Below, in pieces: positions 1 through 9,794 of a stretch of DNA of 42,769 bases. Source of the DNA: Actinomycetota bacterium. GTDB taxonomy: Bacteria > Armatimonadota > SYMT01. The position numbers and the translations under genes are program-made. The stretch lies in contig SYMT01000340.1 of assembly GCA_005805375.1 (NCBI GenBank), positions 1-42,769 of the forward strand, in the 5' to 3' direction. Under the pieces are notes generated by a model. That model was not told the DNA's origin and did no database searches. It saw nothing but the letters and a program-made list of their open reading frames with translations. Within the stretch, counting starts at the first letter, position 1. Each line of letters starts with the position of its first letter.

Positions 1-61
1 CGGTGCGGGTGGACGCATCGAAGCGGCCGCTGACAGCTTCCTGAATCATTGCTTCGGGCAT
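1..61 (-). CDS. N-terminus of an unidentified protein (MPEAMIQEAVSGRFDASTRT...), runs off the left edge
   Basis: ATG on minus strand at 61 with purine-rich sequence just upstream (cagggag); open to the window edge; only 20 aa visible. Confidence 0.35.
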   Translation of the reverse strand, partial: MPEAMIQEAVSGRFDASTRT

Positions 62-236
62 ATTGGCTCCCTGAGAGGTCACCTGAGTCGTGCCTCCAGT
101 TCCAAGAATGTGCATGGACTGTTGCTCCCTGATCCGGCGGAGGGCACCGACGTGTTCACGGCCACTGCGCCGCAAGGAGCCGTACCCACCGACGATTACG
201 GAGACACCACTTCCGTTGTGGGGGACTCTCGTTTCC

Positions 237-3152
237 TCATTCGGCGGGCACACCGGGAGCCCCAAGGGCGTCCAGTGGTGAAATAGTGAGGCCCAGATCC
301 GCCACCCGCGCCTTGTAGCTCCGGCCCTGCGGGTAGTGCGCCCGGAGGACCTCACCCAGCGCGTCTGCATCCGCCGCGGAGTGGGCGATGAACAGCGCGA
401 ACCCGCCGCCGCCTGCGCCGGCGAGCTTCCCACCCACACAATACGGGGCCGCCCGGGCAAAGAGTGTCTCGATTTCGGGATTCGTCGCGGTCGGCTCGAG
501 CGCCTGATTGAGAGCCCAGGATTCCGACAGCGCCGCGCCCAGTTGTTCCAGATCGCCCTGCTCGACGGCCAATGCCGCTTCGCCCGCCAGTGTCCGGATC
601 CGCGCCAGGGTGGACAGCGCCCGAGGCTCCCGGGCCAGGTAGCGGCTCACCACGCGCTGGAGTACGTTTCTTGCCAGACGCGGCAGGCCGGTGTAGAAGA
701 CCACCGACCGCGCATGGAGTGCCTCGACGAACCCCTCGGGGGGCGTTAGCGTGCGGACGTGCGGCTCCTGCTCCCAGCCCGGAGCCGTTTGGGTCCACTT
801 GAATCCCGGCAGCATTCCCCCGACCTGATCCTGCCAGCCGCCGCCGGTCGTCATCCGCTGCTCGAGCCGCAGCACGGCCCCAAACAGCGTCTGCCAGTCG
901 TCTGCTCGACCCGCCAGGCGGAAGAGCGATGCCAGCACCACCGCTCCCAGGATGCTGCTCGTACCTAAGCCGCTCCCCTTGGGAACCTGGGAGTCGGTTT
1001 CCAACTCCAGGCCCCCTCCCAGGGAGTGCAGGAGGGAGCTGAGCGACCGCGCCCGCACCCGATCCAGCCCGGCCTCGAGTAGCGCGGCCTTGTGCAGGGC
1101 GAAAGGATCGGCCGGATCCTGACAGCCGCGGAGTTCCTCCAATGAGGCGCAGACGTGGTCCTGTCCTTGCTCCCGCGCCACGAACCGCAAGAGGGGCTCC
1201 GACAGTACGCGCGCGCGCGCTACCAGCGGCATTCGATCTTCCAGCAGCAGGGCGACGTTCAGGACCGATCCCCCCTCCGCACAGGCTTGCGGAGGAGTAT
1301 CGCTCCAGGCACCCGCGATGTCAATGCGCACCGGCGCTCGGGCCTCAAACCCGTTTCCCGGCGCGACTTGCCAGCGCAGCGGGCCAGTTGTCCCCGCGCC
1401 TCGCGCGATAGCAGTCGCGAGGCCGGTCCGGATGCATCCGAATGCACGACGATGATCGAGCGAAGTCAGATCCTCCGCTCCGCGTAACTCGGCACAGCCC
1501 CGGTACAGCGATGCGGCCGTGAGCAGGTGCGGGTTGTGCCGTGCCAGCCGTGCTAATTCGCCGGCCACGCGCGGAGCCACTGAGGCAGGCACTTCTGCGG
1601 TGGCCAGGGCGATGGAAAGGCCCGGCTCAGCCGCCAGTCGCTCCGCGATCCGCTGCGCGGCCAGGCGTGCGCGCAGACTGGATTCGTGGCGCCACCATTG
1701 GTGGGCATCGAATGCGGCATGGATCGCGTCCATTGAGAGGCGTTGAGGCGCCCAGGATGGCCCCGTGGCGCGGGGCAGTTCTCCCTGCAGCCAGTCGAGG
1801 CCCCGCGAGAGATCGTCCGGGGTGACTACCGGGAACAGGGCTGCATTCCAGAAAGTGCGGGTCTCGCGCGGGCGATCTCCCCAGAGTGCTTCCTCGGAGA
1901 GGCCCCGGGCTCCGGCCCACTCCGTGAGTGGGGTTCCCATCAGCGTTGCGCCGGCTCCCTGCTTGGGGTCATCCTGAAAGCCGAGAGCGACCAGCGCCTC
2001 CCGCGAGTTGCCGGTCCCCTGAATCGGCAATTGGTACGCCAGGCGGTTCGTATCGAGCGCCACGCCGTCGCCCCGGAGCCCCATGACGAACGAACCGGCG
2101 CCGATGGAGACCGCGCCCGTGAGCAGGCAGTTATGGAGCACGACGCCCTCGGCCAGATGTGGCTCACCCGATTCAACCACCGAGTTGAAGAGCATCGGCG
2201 CCCCATTCCGTCCGCGCAGCAGCGCCAGCAGTTCCGGGGTAGTCCCGAAGTGGAGGAACCGGCTGCGCGTCGGGCACAGCGCCGCCATACGGAAGCGCGT
2301 CAGACGAGCCAGCAGCGGCCGGGCCGCCGCGCGCGCCGGTCGCTGCCGGCCTGCCGGAGTAAGGGCGGGGAGCCACTCACCGTACAGGTCGAGCCCGCGC
2401 CATGCAGTGTCATTACGCAGCGCCTGGCGGACTGCCGTTCCGCCCTTCCGGTCGGCCAGGCCGGCCAACAGCGACGCCACCACCGCTGGGCGGAAGAAGA
2501 CTACGCCCGTATCCAGGGGTGCGGTGGTCTCGCAGCCGTGCCGGCGCAGCACCTCGGGCGGCTGCTTCTGCAGCGCATCCGTGACCAGCCCGGTGGGGGG
2601 GTCGAAAAGAAACACTCCGTGGCGGGACGCCTGTTCCAGCCCGGCCGACCAGGCCCACACAACGGCATCGGCATCCGTGGGGAGCGCGCTTGCCGGCGGC
2701 GTCTCGTACAGAATGTCTCCGCAGGCCACCAGCACGCCGGGGGGAAAGTCCTCGACCAGTCGGTGGAGACCCTCTACCACCTTTTGGAACAGCGGCTCGT
2801 CCGCACCAGTCCCCGGGCTGGGCGCGAACGCCTTGCCCAGTGAGGCGAACTGCGGCACACGTTGTGATAGCCCTCCACAGTGGACCACCAGGATCCGCCG
2901 TCCGGCGAGAGCCCGTTGCAGCGCCGCCTCCCTCTCCACGCCGGGCTGCAGCGGTATCTCGAGGCAATCGAGTGCCGCGCACAGAGTGTAGAGAGTGGAC
3001 CCGCCGCTCCCGGCCTGCGCACCGGGCGGATCGGCCACGACGCGGACCTGGCGTGCGATCCGTTCCAGCGGGAGTGTCGCGAGCCGCTGGGCAAAGAGCC
3101 AGCGCTGCCCCGCATCGCGGGCGGTGATCAGGAGAAGGTCGAACGGCTGCAT
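237..3152 (-). CDS. fkp: Bifunctional L-fucokinase / L-fucose-1-phosphate guanylyltransferase (FKP-like)
   Basis: N-terminal fucose pyrophosphorylase-like region followed by GHMP-kinase motifs (PKGSGLGTSSILGAVVLASL; GGKLAGAGGGGFALF). Start placed at MQPFDLLL (3152) rather than the longest ORF start 3323. Confidence 0.85.
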   Translation of the reverse strand: MQPFDLLLITARDAGQRWLFAQRLATLPLERIARQVRVVADPPGAQAGSGGSTLYTLCAALDCLEIPLQPGVEREAALQRALAGRRILVVHCGGLSQRVPQFASLGKAFAPSPGTGADEPLFQKVVEGLHRLVEDFPPGVLVACGDILYETPPASALPTDADAVVWAWSAGLEQASRHGVFLFDPPTGLVTDALQKQPPEVLRRHGCETTAPLDTGVVFFRPAVVASLLAGLADRKGGTAVRQALRNDTAWRGLDLYGEWLPALTPAGRQRPARAAARPLLARLTRFRMAALCPTRSRFLHFGTTPELLALLRGRNGAPMLFNSVVESGEPHLAEGVVLHNCLLTGAVSIGAGSFVMGLRGDGVALDTNRLAYQLPIQGTGNSREALVALGFQDDPKQGAGATLMGTPLTEWAGARGLSEEALWGDRPRETRTFWNAALFPVVTPDDLSRGLDWLQGELPRATGPSWAPQRLSMDAIHAAFDAHQWWRHESSLRARLAAQRIAERLAAEPGLSIALATAEVPASVAPRVAGELARLARHNPHLLTAASLYRGCAELRGAEDLTSLDHRRAFGCIRTGLATAIARGAGTTGPLRWQVAPGNGFEARAPVRIDIAGAWSDTPPQACAEGGSVLNVALLLEDRMPLVARARVLSEPLLRFVAREQGQDHVCASLEELRGCQDPADPFALHKAALLEAGLDRVRARSLSSLLHSLGGGLELETDSQVPKGSGLGTSSILGAVVLASLFRLAGRADDWQTLFGAVLRLEQRMTTGGGWQDQVGGMLPGFKWTQTAPGWEQEPHVRTLTPPEGFVEALHARSVVFYTGLPRLARNVLQRVVSRYLAREPRALSTLARIRTLAGEAALAVEQGDLEQLGAALSESWALNQALEPTATNPEIETLFARAAPYCVGGKLAGAGGGGFALFIAHSAADADALGEVLRAHYPQGRSYKARVADLGLTISPLDALGAPGVPAE

Positions 3153-3380
3153 ACGTTGAGTTTCCGGTTTCCAGTGTCGTGCTTTGAGGCAAAGACTTCG
3201 ACCAGGAGTTCCCGGCAAGGAGCAAGAGCCGACTTCGGCATCATTGCCGGGACTTCCCGCATCGAATCCAGGAATCCGTCGGACCACCCCGCGAATGCCC
3301 CGGCGCGGAGTGCCGACCTGCACAGCTACTCCATGTCATAATGCCGTCGAAGCGGGGTTTTTGCAGCCCGGTTACTCGAC

Positions 3381-4754
3381 CTACCGCATCTCCACCGCGC
3401 GGGCGACCCGTAGAATCGTGGCCTCATCCCAGGGTCGCCCCGCGATTTGCAGTCCCACCGGCAGTCCGGCCGCGAGCCCGCAGGGCACGCTCAGCGCCGG
3501 TGCCCCGGTGATGTTGAAGAGCCCGTTGTTCCGCACCAGGAAGTACTGCGGAGGGGCGACGAGCCCATCCACGTTCACGCGCTGCTGGTCAATCCGGGGG
3601 GCGGGAATTGGGCAGGCGGGAGTGAGTAGTGCATCCACCTCACGGAAAGTCTCGAGGAGGGCGGCCCGGACCACCCGGCGGGCCCGCTGGGCGTCCAGGT
3701 AGTCGGCGGCCGTGACGAACAACCCCTGGACGAAGCGGCATCGGACGGAGGGCCCGTACTCGGCCGAACGGGTCTCGAGCAGGCGCCGGTGTGCTGTGCC
3801 CGCTTCGGAGAAGATGGTGATCGCCTGGGCAGCCCGGGCGGCGTCGAGGTGTTGGAGCGAAACCTCGCGGATTTCGGCGCCGGCGTTTCCCAGTGCTTCG
3901 ATCGCTGCAAGCACCTGGTTGCGCACCTCACGATGCACGGGATGCCAGAAGAACTCGCGCGGCACGCCCAGCCGCAGCCCGCGCACGCCCTGATCCAGCC
4001 CGCGAGAGAAGACCGGTACCGGCTGCTTCGCCGATGTGCCGTCCTCGGGGTCGTGGCCGGCCATCGCTTCCAGCATCAGCGCGGCATCTGTCACCGTCCG
4101 TGTCATCGGCCCCACGTGATCCAGTGACCAGGCCAGCGGCAGCACACCAGCCCGGGACACCCGCCCGTACGTCGGTTTCAGTCCGACGAGCCCGCAGAGC
4201 GCCGCGGGGCACCGGATCGAGCCGCCCGTATCGGACCCGAGCGCCGCATAGCAGAGCTTGCCCGCGACCGCTGCGCCCGAGCCACCGCTGGACCCCCCCG
4301 TCATGCGGGTCGTATCGTGCGGATTCCGCGTCGCGCCGTAGTGCGGGTTGATCGAGGTGGCGCCGAACGCAAACTCGTGCATGTTCAGTTTGCCGAGCGA
4401 AATGGCCCCGGCGGCGCGGAGTCGCCGCACTACCGCGGCATCCCGATCCGGGACCCAGTCGCGCAGGATCGCGGAGCCGGAGGTGGTGCGCACCCCCCGG
4501 GTGAGGATCAAGTCCTTCAGTGCGATGGGCACGCCGTGGAGGGGCCCCCGCAAGCGTCCGGCAGCCAGTTCCTCGGTGCGTTCCTTCGCCTCCGCAAGGG
4601 CGGCGTCCGCCGTGACGGTAAGGAAGCTGTTCAGTTCCGGGTCCCGCGCTTCGATCCGGCTCAGGCAGGCTTCTACTGCTTCAATGGGGGAGATCCGTTT
4701 CGCGCGGATCTCCTCGCTCAGCGCTTGTAGGGAGAGGTCCAGGATCGCGCTCAT
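3381..4754 (-). CDS. Amidase-signature family protein (GatA/AtzE-like)
   Basis: Amidase signature with Ser-cisSer-Lys motifs: [37 protein letters not shown]-terminal NITGAPALSVPCG. Confidence 0.9.
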   Translation of the reverse strand: MSAILDLSLQALSEEIRAKRISPIEAVEACLSRIEARDPELNSFLTVTADAALAEAKERTEELAAGRLRGPLHGVPIALKDLILTRGVRTTSGSAILRDWVPDRDAAVVRRLRAAGAISLGKLNMHEFAFGATSINPHYGATRNPHDTTRMTGGSSGGSGAAVAGKLCYAALGSDTGGSIRCPAALCGLVGLKPTYGRVSRAGVLPLAWSLDHVGPMTRTVTDAALMLEAMAGHDPEDGTSAKQPVPVFSRGLDQGVRGLRLGVPREFFWHPVHREVRNQVLAAIEALGNAGAEIREVSLQHLDAARAAQAITIFSEAGTAHRRLLETRSAEYGPSVRCRFVQGLFVTAADYLDAQRARRVVRAALLETFREVDALLTPACPIPAPRIDQQRVNVDGLVAPPQYFLVRNNGLFNITGAPALSVPCGLAAGLPVGLQIAGRPWDEATILRVARAVEMR

Positions 4755-4933
4755 TGCGGCTCCTCCAGTGAAAGGGGCAACGCGGGCTCAAGACTGTCCA
4801 GGTCCAGGCCACGAATCTGGCGTGCGAGTTCTTCGAGATAGCGGACGCCGTCCACCACCTCGGCCAACTCATCCGGCGGGAGCGGAGCCGCGAGTTCCTG
4901 CTGGAGGCGACGCTCGATTTCTTCCTGTTGCAT
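4751..4933 (-). CDS. Small GatC/AtzG-like (DUF4089-type) putative amidase partner subunit
   Basis: 60-aa ORF overlapping the amidase start (ATGA-type overlap); LEELARQIRGLDLDSLEPALPLSLEEPQ resembles the GatC/AtzG C-terminal motif. Confidence 0.6.
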   Translation of the reverse strand: MQQEEIERRLQQELAAPLPPDELAEVVDGVRYLEELARQIRGLDLDSLEPALPLSLEEPQ

Positions 4934-4999
4934 GGTGCTGCTTCCGATCATGGCGGGAGCGGGGAGGCGATGCGCCCACTCTGCCGTGGAGTGCCGGGC

Positions 5000-5617
5000 T
5001 CATTCATTGTCGGTGAACGTAGGAGGACGCAGGGGTGCGTGAGCAGGGAGCAGCACGTCCCGATACAGTCCTTCCAGGGGAAGAGTGGCGGACACGGAGG
5101 CGAGTTCCACGGTGGCTTCCGGGACACAATACAGGCGACTGGTCCAGGTCCCCTCTTCCGAAGTTCGGGAAAACACTTCGACGGCGCGGCGCTGCGTCGA
5201 GACCAGCACGTACTCTCGGAGTGCCGGGATCTGGCGGTAGTGCTCGAACCTGGTGCCGCGGTCGTACGCTTCGGTGCTGTCCGATAGCACCTCGAAGAGG
5301 GCGACAGGATTCAGGAGCGTGGTTCGCATTGCATCCTCGTAGTGTCCCGGTCCACACACCACACCGACGTCGGGATAGGTATAGAGTCCGGTGACCTCGA
5401 CCTTCACGCGCAGGTCGCTGCCGCGGACCCGACAGCCTGTGGACCAGAGCTGCGGTCCCAGCAGCATGATGATATTCGCGGCGATCCCACTGTGAGTGTC
5501 GGTACCGCCGGACATCAAGTACATCCGGCCGTCGTAGTACTCGCTCTTGCGGTCAGCGGGTTCTTCCATCGCCAGGTATTCTTCCGGCGTGATCCGCAGT
5601 TCCGCGCGTTCCAGCAT
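5000..5617 (-). CDS. Uma2-family (DUF820) putative restriction-endonuclease-like protein
   Basis: EYLAMEEPADRKSEYYDGRMYLMSGGTDTHSGIAANI...YPDVGVVCG...LFEVLSDSTEAYDRGTRFEHYRQIPALREYVLVS is typical of Uma2. Confidence 0.9.
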   Translation of the reverse strand: MLERAELRITPEEYLAMEEPADRKSEYYDGRMYLMSGGTDTHSGIAANIIMLLGPQLWSTGCRVRGSDLRVKVEVTGLYTYPDVGVVCGPGHYEDAMRTTLLNPVALFEVLSDSTEAYDRGTRFEHYRQIPALREYVLVSTQRRAVEVFSRTSEEGTWTSRLYCVPEATVELASVSATLPLEGLYRDVLLPAHAPLRPPTFTDNE

Positions 5618-5636
5618 CGCTCGGTTCCTCCCCGGG

Positions 5637-7334
5637 TCAGGGTTGTGGCAATGAGACGACGGCGCGGGCCACTCCGGCTCGGTCGTGGCGGGCGATGAGG
5701 CTGACTGCTCCTCCCTGTGGGGCCTGCACCACCCACTCGAACTTCGCGCGATCTTCCGTGGGGTCGGAGACCCAGCCGAACACGCCGGAGGGCTTGTAGG
5801 CGCGGCCCTCCAATTGGGGGCCCGTGTGCCGCGGCAGGCTCCCCACGAGTTCGGCCCCCGCGGGCAGCGTGATCTCCGCGATCACGCCGCGAGTCACCTT
5901 GCGCTCCACTGCTTTCTTAGTCACGTAGGTGGGAAGCCACCCTTCGTTCTGCACGACGAGGCGCACGCGGTAGCAACCCTCGCCTACAGCCACCGCAGAG
6001 GCCTCCAGCACGGAAAGGCGCGGGGAGATGAGCAGGTGCCAGATCAGCCAGTCGGCGTGGGGGGCGACCTCTGCTTCGAGATACTCCGGCGGGGGGTTGC
6101 GGAACGAGTAGATCGAATCCCAACCGCCGATCTCGACCGTCCCGAGCTGCGGGTGCTCGAACGGATGCCACTCCACAAAACCCTTGCCCCCGAGCTTCTC
6201 GTCATTCCAGCGGAGCATCGCCAGATCGTCTTCTACCGGGTGTTCGCGGTGCCAGTCAATCGGCTTCGGTACGGTCAGCCCCGCCTGACGCTGCGGCGAC
6301 CAGAGTTCGGTGGTCCAGCCGAAAATTCCGAGGTGGTCGTAGAGCCAGTCGTCGAAGACTCCGGTAATCACCTCCTGCGGGTGGTACTTGAAGTCGGCGT
6401 AGACGTTCAGGACCGGGTAGCCGGTCAGTTCGGTCCCCTTCTCCCCGATCTTCTGGTAGGTCCAGAGGTCTTCGGCGATCATCTTGTCGTCGGCCTGGGT
6501 GCCGTAGGGGCGAAGCAGCACGCCCGAGTAGGTGTGAAAGGTGACCCCGCCAGTGATGTTCGGATGCCGCGCGATGAAGTCTACGATGGCCCGGACTTCC
6601 GGCTCAGAGGTAGGATACGGCCCGGCTCCCTTCTGCTCATGCTCCTGGCGCCAGTGGGCCGGGAAGTTCCGGTTCAGATCGAGCCCTTCTTTGATGCGCT
6701 GGAGCGAGACGGTCACGCCATCGTAGTTCTCGATCACGCCTTCGGGCAGCAGGCGGTAGTAGGAGCCGCCGGCCTCGGTGGGCTCGCGACGGACGAGGAG
6801 TCGGGGATCGTCCGGGTGAGCCTTCCAGGCGCCGTGGGGGTCCGGCAGACGCATCAGCAGCACCCGACCGTCTCCATCCACATCCTCGCGCCGCAGTCCC
6901 TCGAGCGGGTCCTCGTCGTAGGGGTAGGGTCGGGTCGAACTGCGCAGATAGCGGGGGCGGTCCGACAGGAAGAGTTCTGCACCGTCCGGGTTCACCCGCG
7001 GACAGATGTAGAACACCCGGGTGTCCAGCACCCGCGTTACCTCTTCCTCTTCGCCGTCGCGTGACAGGAGTTTGTGGATCAGGCAGAGCGATGCCGTGGT
7101 GGGGGAGACCTCCGTGGCATGGATGTTCGCATCTACCCAGAGGGCCGGTTTCTCAGAGTCCGTGCCGGTCGCAAAGCGGGTCACGGTGGCGAGCAGAATC
7201 TCCCGCCCCTCGTGGCTCGTGCCGATTTGCTCCACTCGCAGCAGGTCGGGACGAGCCGCTGCCCAGGTCCGCAGCAGACTTCGGATTTCGTCGTAGGTCA
7301 GGTAATGGTCGTAGGGAACCGGGTTCACGCTCAT
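5637..7334 (-). CDS. M14-family zinc carboxypeptidase
   Basis: YLTYDEIRSLLRTWAAARPDLLRVEQIGTSHEGREI; WVDANIHATEVSPT (HxxE); NPDGAELF; GLDLNRNFPAHW; start placed at MSVNPVPYDHY (7334). Confidence 0.88.
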   Translation of the reverse strand: MSVNPVPYDHYLTYDEIRSLLRTWAAARPDLLRVEQIGTSHEGREILLATVTRFATGTDSEKPALWVDANIHATEVSPTTASLCLIHKLLSRDGEEEEVTRVLDTRVFYICPRVNPDGAELFLSDRPRYLRSSTRPYPYDEDPLEGLRREDVDGDGRVLLMRLPDPHGAWKAHPDDPRLLVRREPTEAGGSYYRLLPEGVIENYDGVTVSLQRIKEGLDLNRNFPAHWRQEHEQKGAGPYPTSEPEVRAIVDFIARHPNITGGVTFHTYSGVLLRPYGTQADDKMIAEDLWTYQKIGEKGTELTGYPVLNVYADFKYHPQEVITGVFDDWLYDHLGIFGWTTELWSPQRQAGLTVPKPIDWHREHPVEDDLAMLRWNDEKLGGKGFVEWHPFEHPQLGTVEIGGWDSIYSFRNPPPEYLEAEVAPHADWLIWHLLISPRLSVLEASAVAVGEGCYRVRLVVQNEGWLPTYVTKKAVERKVTRGVIAEITLPAGAELVGSLPRHTGPQLEGRAYKPSGVFGWVSDPTEDRAKFEWVVQAPQGGAVSLIARHDRAGVARAVVSLPQP

Positions 7335-7350
7335 CGTTCGTCCTTTTTCC

Positions 7351-7872
7351 TCACAGCCGCAGTTCCAGCCAGGAGACGCGATGTTCGCGCACTGCCTCGC
7401 GCACCTGACGCTGGCGGGTGGAGACGGAACTGCTGCCGGTCTTGATCTCGACCAGCACGACCCCGCGCACCCGCCCCTCGTCCAGGCCATCAAAGATTAT
7501 CAGGTCCACCGGGCTGCCGATGAAACGGACGTCCTTTGGATTGTAGGGGAAGTCGCCCAGGTACGGCGCCAGGTGCTCGCTCACCTTTCCGGTTACTACA
7601 GCCTGGCTCCGGCTGATCGCATCCTGCCGGATCGCCCCTTCGGAGGATTGCCGCCACGAGGCCAGTTGCGTCTGCGCCTCTCGGTGCGCAACCTGCCGTT
7701 CCTGCTCGCGAACACCCCCCAGTTCCGCCTGCCGCCACTGGTCGAACTGCTCCCGCGCGAGTTCCAGCATGCGGCTGCGCAGCTTCAGCCCCTGCCACTT
7801 CTCCCAGAGCCAGAGGAGGAGCAGCACGCAGCAGAGGGCGATGGCGAGTTCGACGGGGATGGGCATGGTCAT
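7351..7872 (-). CDS. Membrane-anchored endonuclease related to archaeal Holliday-junction resolvase
   Basis: N-terminal TM helix, then RxxAxxRSQAVVTGKVSEHLAPYLGDFPYNPKDVRFIGSPVDLIIFDGL...VVLVEIKTGSS (PD-(D/E)XK-like core). Confidence 0.8.
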   Translation of the reverse strand: MTMPIPVELAIALCCVLLLLWLWEKWQGLKLRSRMLELAREQFDQWRQAELGGVREQERQVAHREAQTQLASWRQSSEGAIRQDAISRSQAVVTGKVSEHLAPYLGDFPYNPKDVRFIGSPVDLIIFDGLDEGRVRGVVLVEIKTGSSSVSTRQRQVREAVREHRVSWLELRL

Positions 7873-8294
7873 CGTTCTCTGGTCGGCGGACCGCTGGCAC
7901 TACAGGCTCTGTGCGTACCGGCCGCCCGGCCTATCGCCACTCGAGTCCGGCGCCAGGGAAGGTCTTCCGGAAAAGGCTATCGCATTGCGCTGCTCTGCGA
8001 GCGGCAGGGGAAGTCTTAATGCCACTCTTACCCCTACCTCTCACCCCTAACTCCCACCGACTGACCCCTGCTTACTCCCCCTACATCCTCTCCCTACCCT
8101 TACTCTTGCCTGGCCTCTCTGAGGCAGAACCCCGGCTCACGCACGCGCGTTTCGGGTGGGCGACAGCAAGCCCGCGAGGACACCACTCTGTCCGAAGGCG
8201 CTTGTGGATCCGTGCGGGGTATCGTTCAGGAGAGCAGCGAAACGCGGGGTTGCTGGACATAGGCCGGCGCCTGACCATGACGGGGGGCGCCGGT

Positions 8295-8832
8295 CTACTC
8301 CGCAGATCTGTGGGCCAGTTGCGCCCGCCACCGGAGAATCAGAGCGATAACAACGATTCCTCCGGTGAAACCCACATTGTAGCTGGCGTTGTGCGCGCAG
8401 TAGTCAGCGAGGAAGAAGGGCCACTTTTTGGGGCGAGGCAACCGCCGCCCAGTCTCGGCGGTCCAGGCCCAGCACGATCTGATCCGGATGATGCAGTCCC
8501 GTGAAATAGCCCCAGATCCCCGCGATCGCGGCGCACAGGGCCATTGCCAGGAGGAGGCAGCCTATCGGGCGGAGCAGGTCCCGCGGGGCGAGCGGCGGCC
8601 AACTGCCGGATCGGGCGGCCAGCGCCAACGGGACCCCCAGGAGCAATCCAACCCACCACGTGGCGATGACACCCCAGACGAGCCCCTGTAGTACCGGGGA
8701 ATCGGAGGCAACAACCCGTTCATGAAACACGGTGAAGTACTCAATGCGGAGATGCGCCGTGATCTGGTCGTGAAGGATTCCATAGAGCACCGACGCCAGG
8801 ATGGACATCCCCACAATCCGTACACCCTGCAC
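8295..8832 (-). pseudogene. Small multi-pass membrane protein, interrupted by an apparent +1 frameshift near 8425-8435 (annotated ORF ends at 8404)
   Basis: ORF 8404..8832 (142 aa) ends ...ASPQKVALLPR*, but the +1 frame continues KKWPFFLADYCAHNASYNVGFTGGIVVIALILRWRAQLAHRSAE* to 8295, matching the expected C-terminus of this membrane-protein family. Confidence 0.65.
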
Positions 8833-8837
8833 TTGAG

Positions 8838-9716
8838 TTACTCCGGACCAAAGATGGCGTCGGCAAACTCTTTGGCGTTGAATGCCTGGATATCGGTGGG
8901 CTTTTCCCCGGTGCCCATGAATTTGATCGGGATGCCCAGTTCGTTCCGGATCGAGAGGACCACTCCTCCCCGCGCCGTCCCGTCTAGTTTCGTCAGGATA
9001 ATGCCGGTGATGGGTAGGGTGTCGGTGAAGGCGCGCGCCTGCTGCACCGCGTTCTGCCCGATGGTGGCGTCCAGCACCAGGAGCACCTCGTCGGCGGACC
9101 GGCCGAGGGCTCGTTCGGACACCCGATTCACCTTACGCAGCTCGTCCATCAGATTCGTCTTCGTGTGCAGACGACCCGCTGTGTCGGCGATCACCAGATC
9201 AGCGCCGCGGGCACGGGCTGCGGTCACGGCATCAAAGACCACCGCGGCCGGATCGGCGCCCTCGCGGTGGCGGATCATGTCCGTTTTCAGGCGGTCGGCC
9301 CATACCTGAAGCTGTTCGATTGCCCCGGCACGAAACGTGTCGGCCGCCGCCAGAATCACCCGGTTGCCGCGGGACTGGAAGTAGTGGGTGAGCTTGGCGA
9401 TGGACGTGGTTTTGCCCGTGCCGTTGACCCCCACCACCATAATGAGAGTGGGAGGGTTCGGCGCCCACTGGATGACGCCGCTGCCTGCGGAGAGATTCCG
9501 TTCAATGTCGGCCTTCAACCAGTTCTGAGCTTCTTCTCCAGTGGCGAGGCGTTCCTTGCGCACCGCCTCCCGCAGGCGAGTCACCAGCGACAGCGCCGTC
9601 TCATAGCCCACGTCCGCCTCGATCAGCGACTCTTCCAATTCTTCAAAGAGCGCGTCATCAATCTTCGTGCGCCGCTGGAAGATCTGAGTGACCTTCCGGA
9701 ACAGTCCGCGAAACAT
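8838..9716 (-). CDS. ftsY: Signal recognition particle receptor FtsY
   Basis: SRP GTPase motifs: VVGVNGTGKTTSIAKL, LAAADTFRAGAIEQL, LVIADTAGRLHTKTNLMDEL, ILTKLDGTARGG, GTGEKPTDIQAF. Confidence 0.97.
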   Translation of the reverse strand: MFRGLFRKVTQIFQRRTKIDDALFEELEESLIEADVGYETALSLVTRLREAVRKERLATGEEAQNWLKADIERNLSAGSGVIQWAPNPPTLIMVVGVNGTGKTTSIAKLTHYFQSRGNRVILAAADTFRAGAIEQLQVWADRLKTDMIRHREGADPAAVVFDAVTAARARGADLVIADTAGRLHTKTNLMDELRKVNRVSERALGRSADEVLLVLDATIGQNAVQQARAFTDTLPITGIILTKLDGTARGGVVLSIRNELGIPIKFMGTGEKPTDIQAFNAKEFADAIFGPE

Positions 9717-9794
9717 ACCCCCTCCGGAACGCAGGCAGAACGTCGGTCCTATGTTATACCAGCTTCGAGTTTCCGGTCCCCTTCACCCTTTGCC

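Noticed and set aside
90-281. 63-aa plus-strand ORF
   Set aside because: Short, Pro/Arg-rich, antisense to the end of FKP, no ribosome-binding site or motif.
1743-2843. 366-aa plus-strand ORF
   Set aside because: Antisense to the FKP gene; shadow ORF.
5685-7064. 459-aa plus-strand ORF
   Set aside because: Antisense to the M14 carboxypeptidase; no motif.
7890-7990. Possible tRNA/ncRNA in the gap after the Holliday-junction resolvase-like gene
   Set aside because: No convincing acceptor stem or T-arm consensus could be read.
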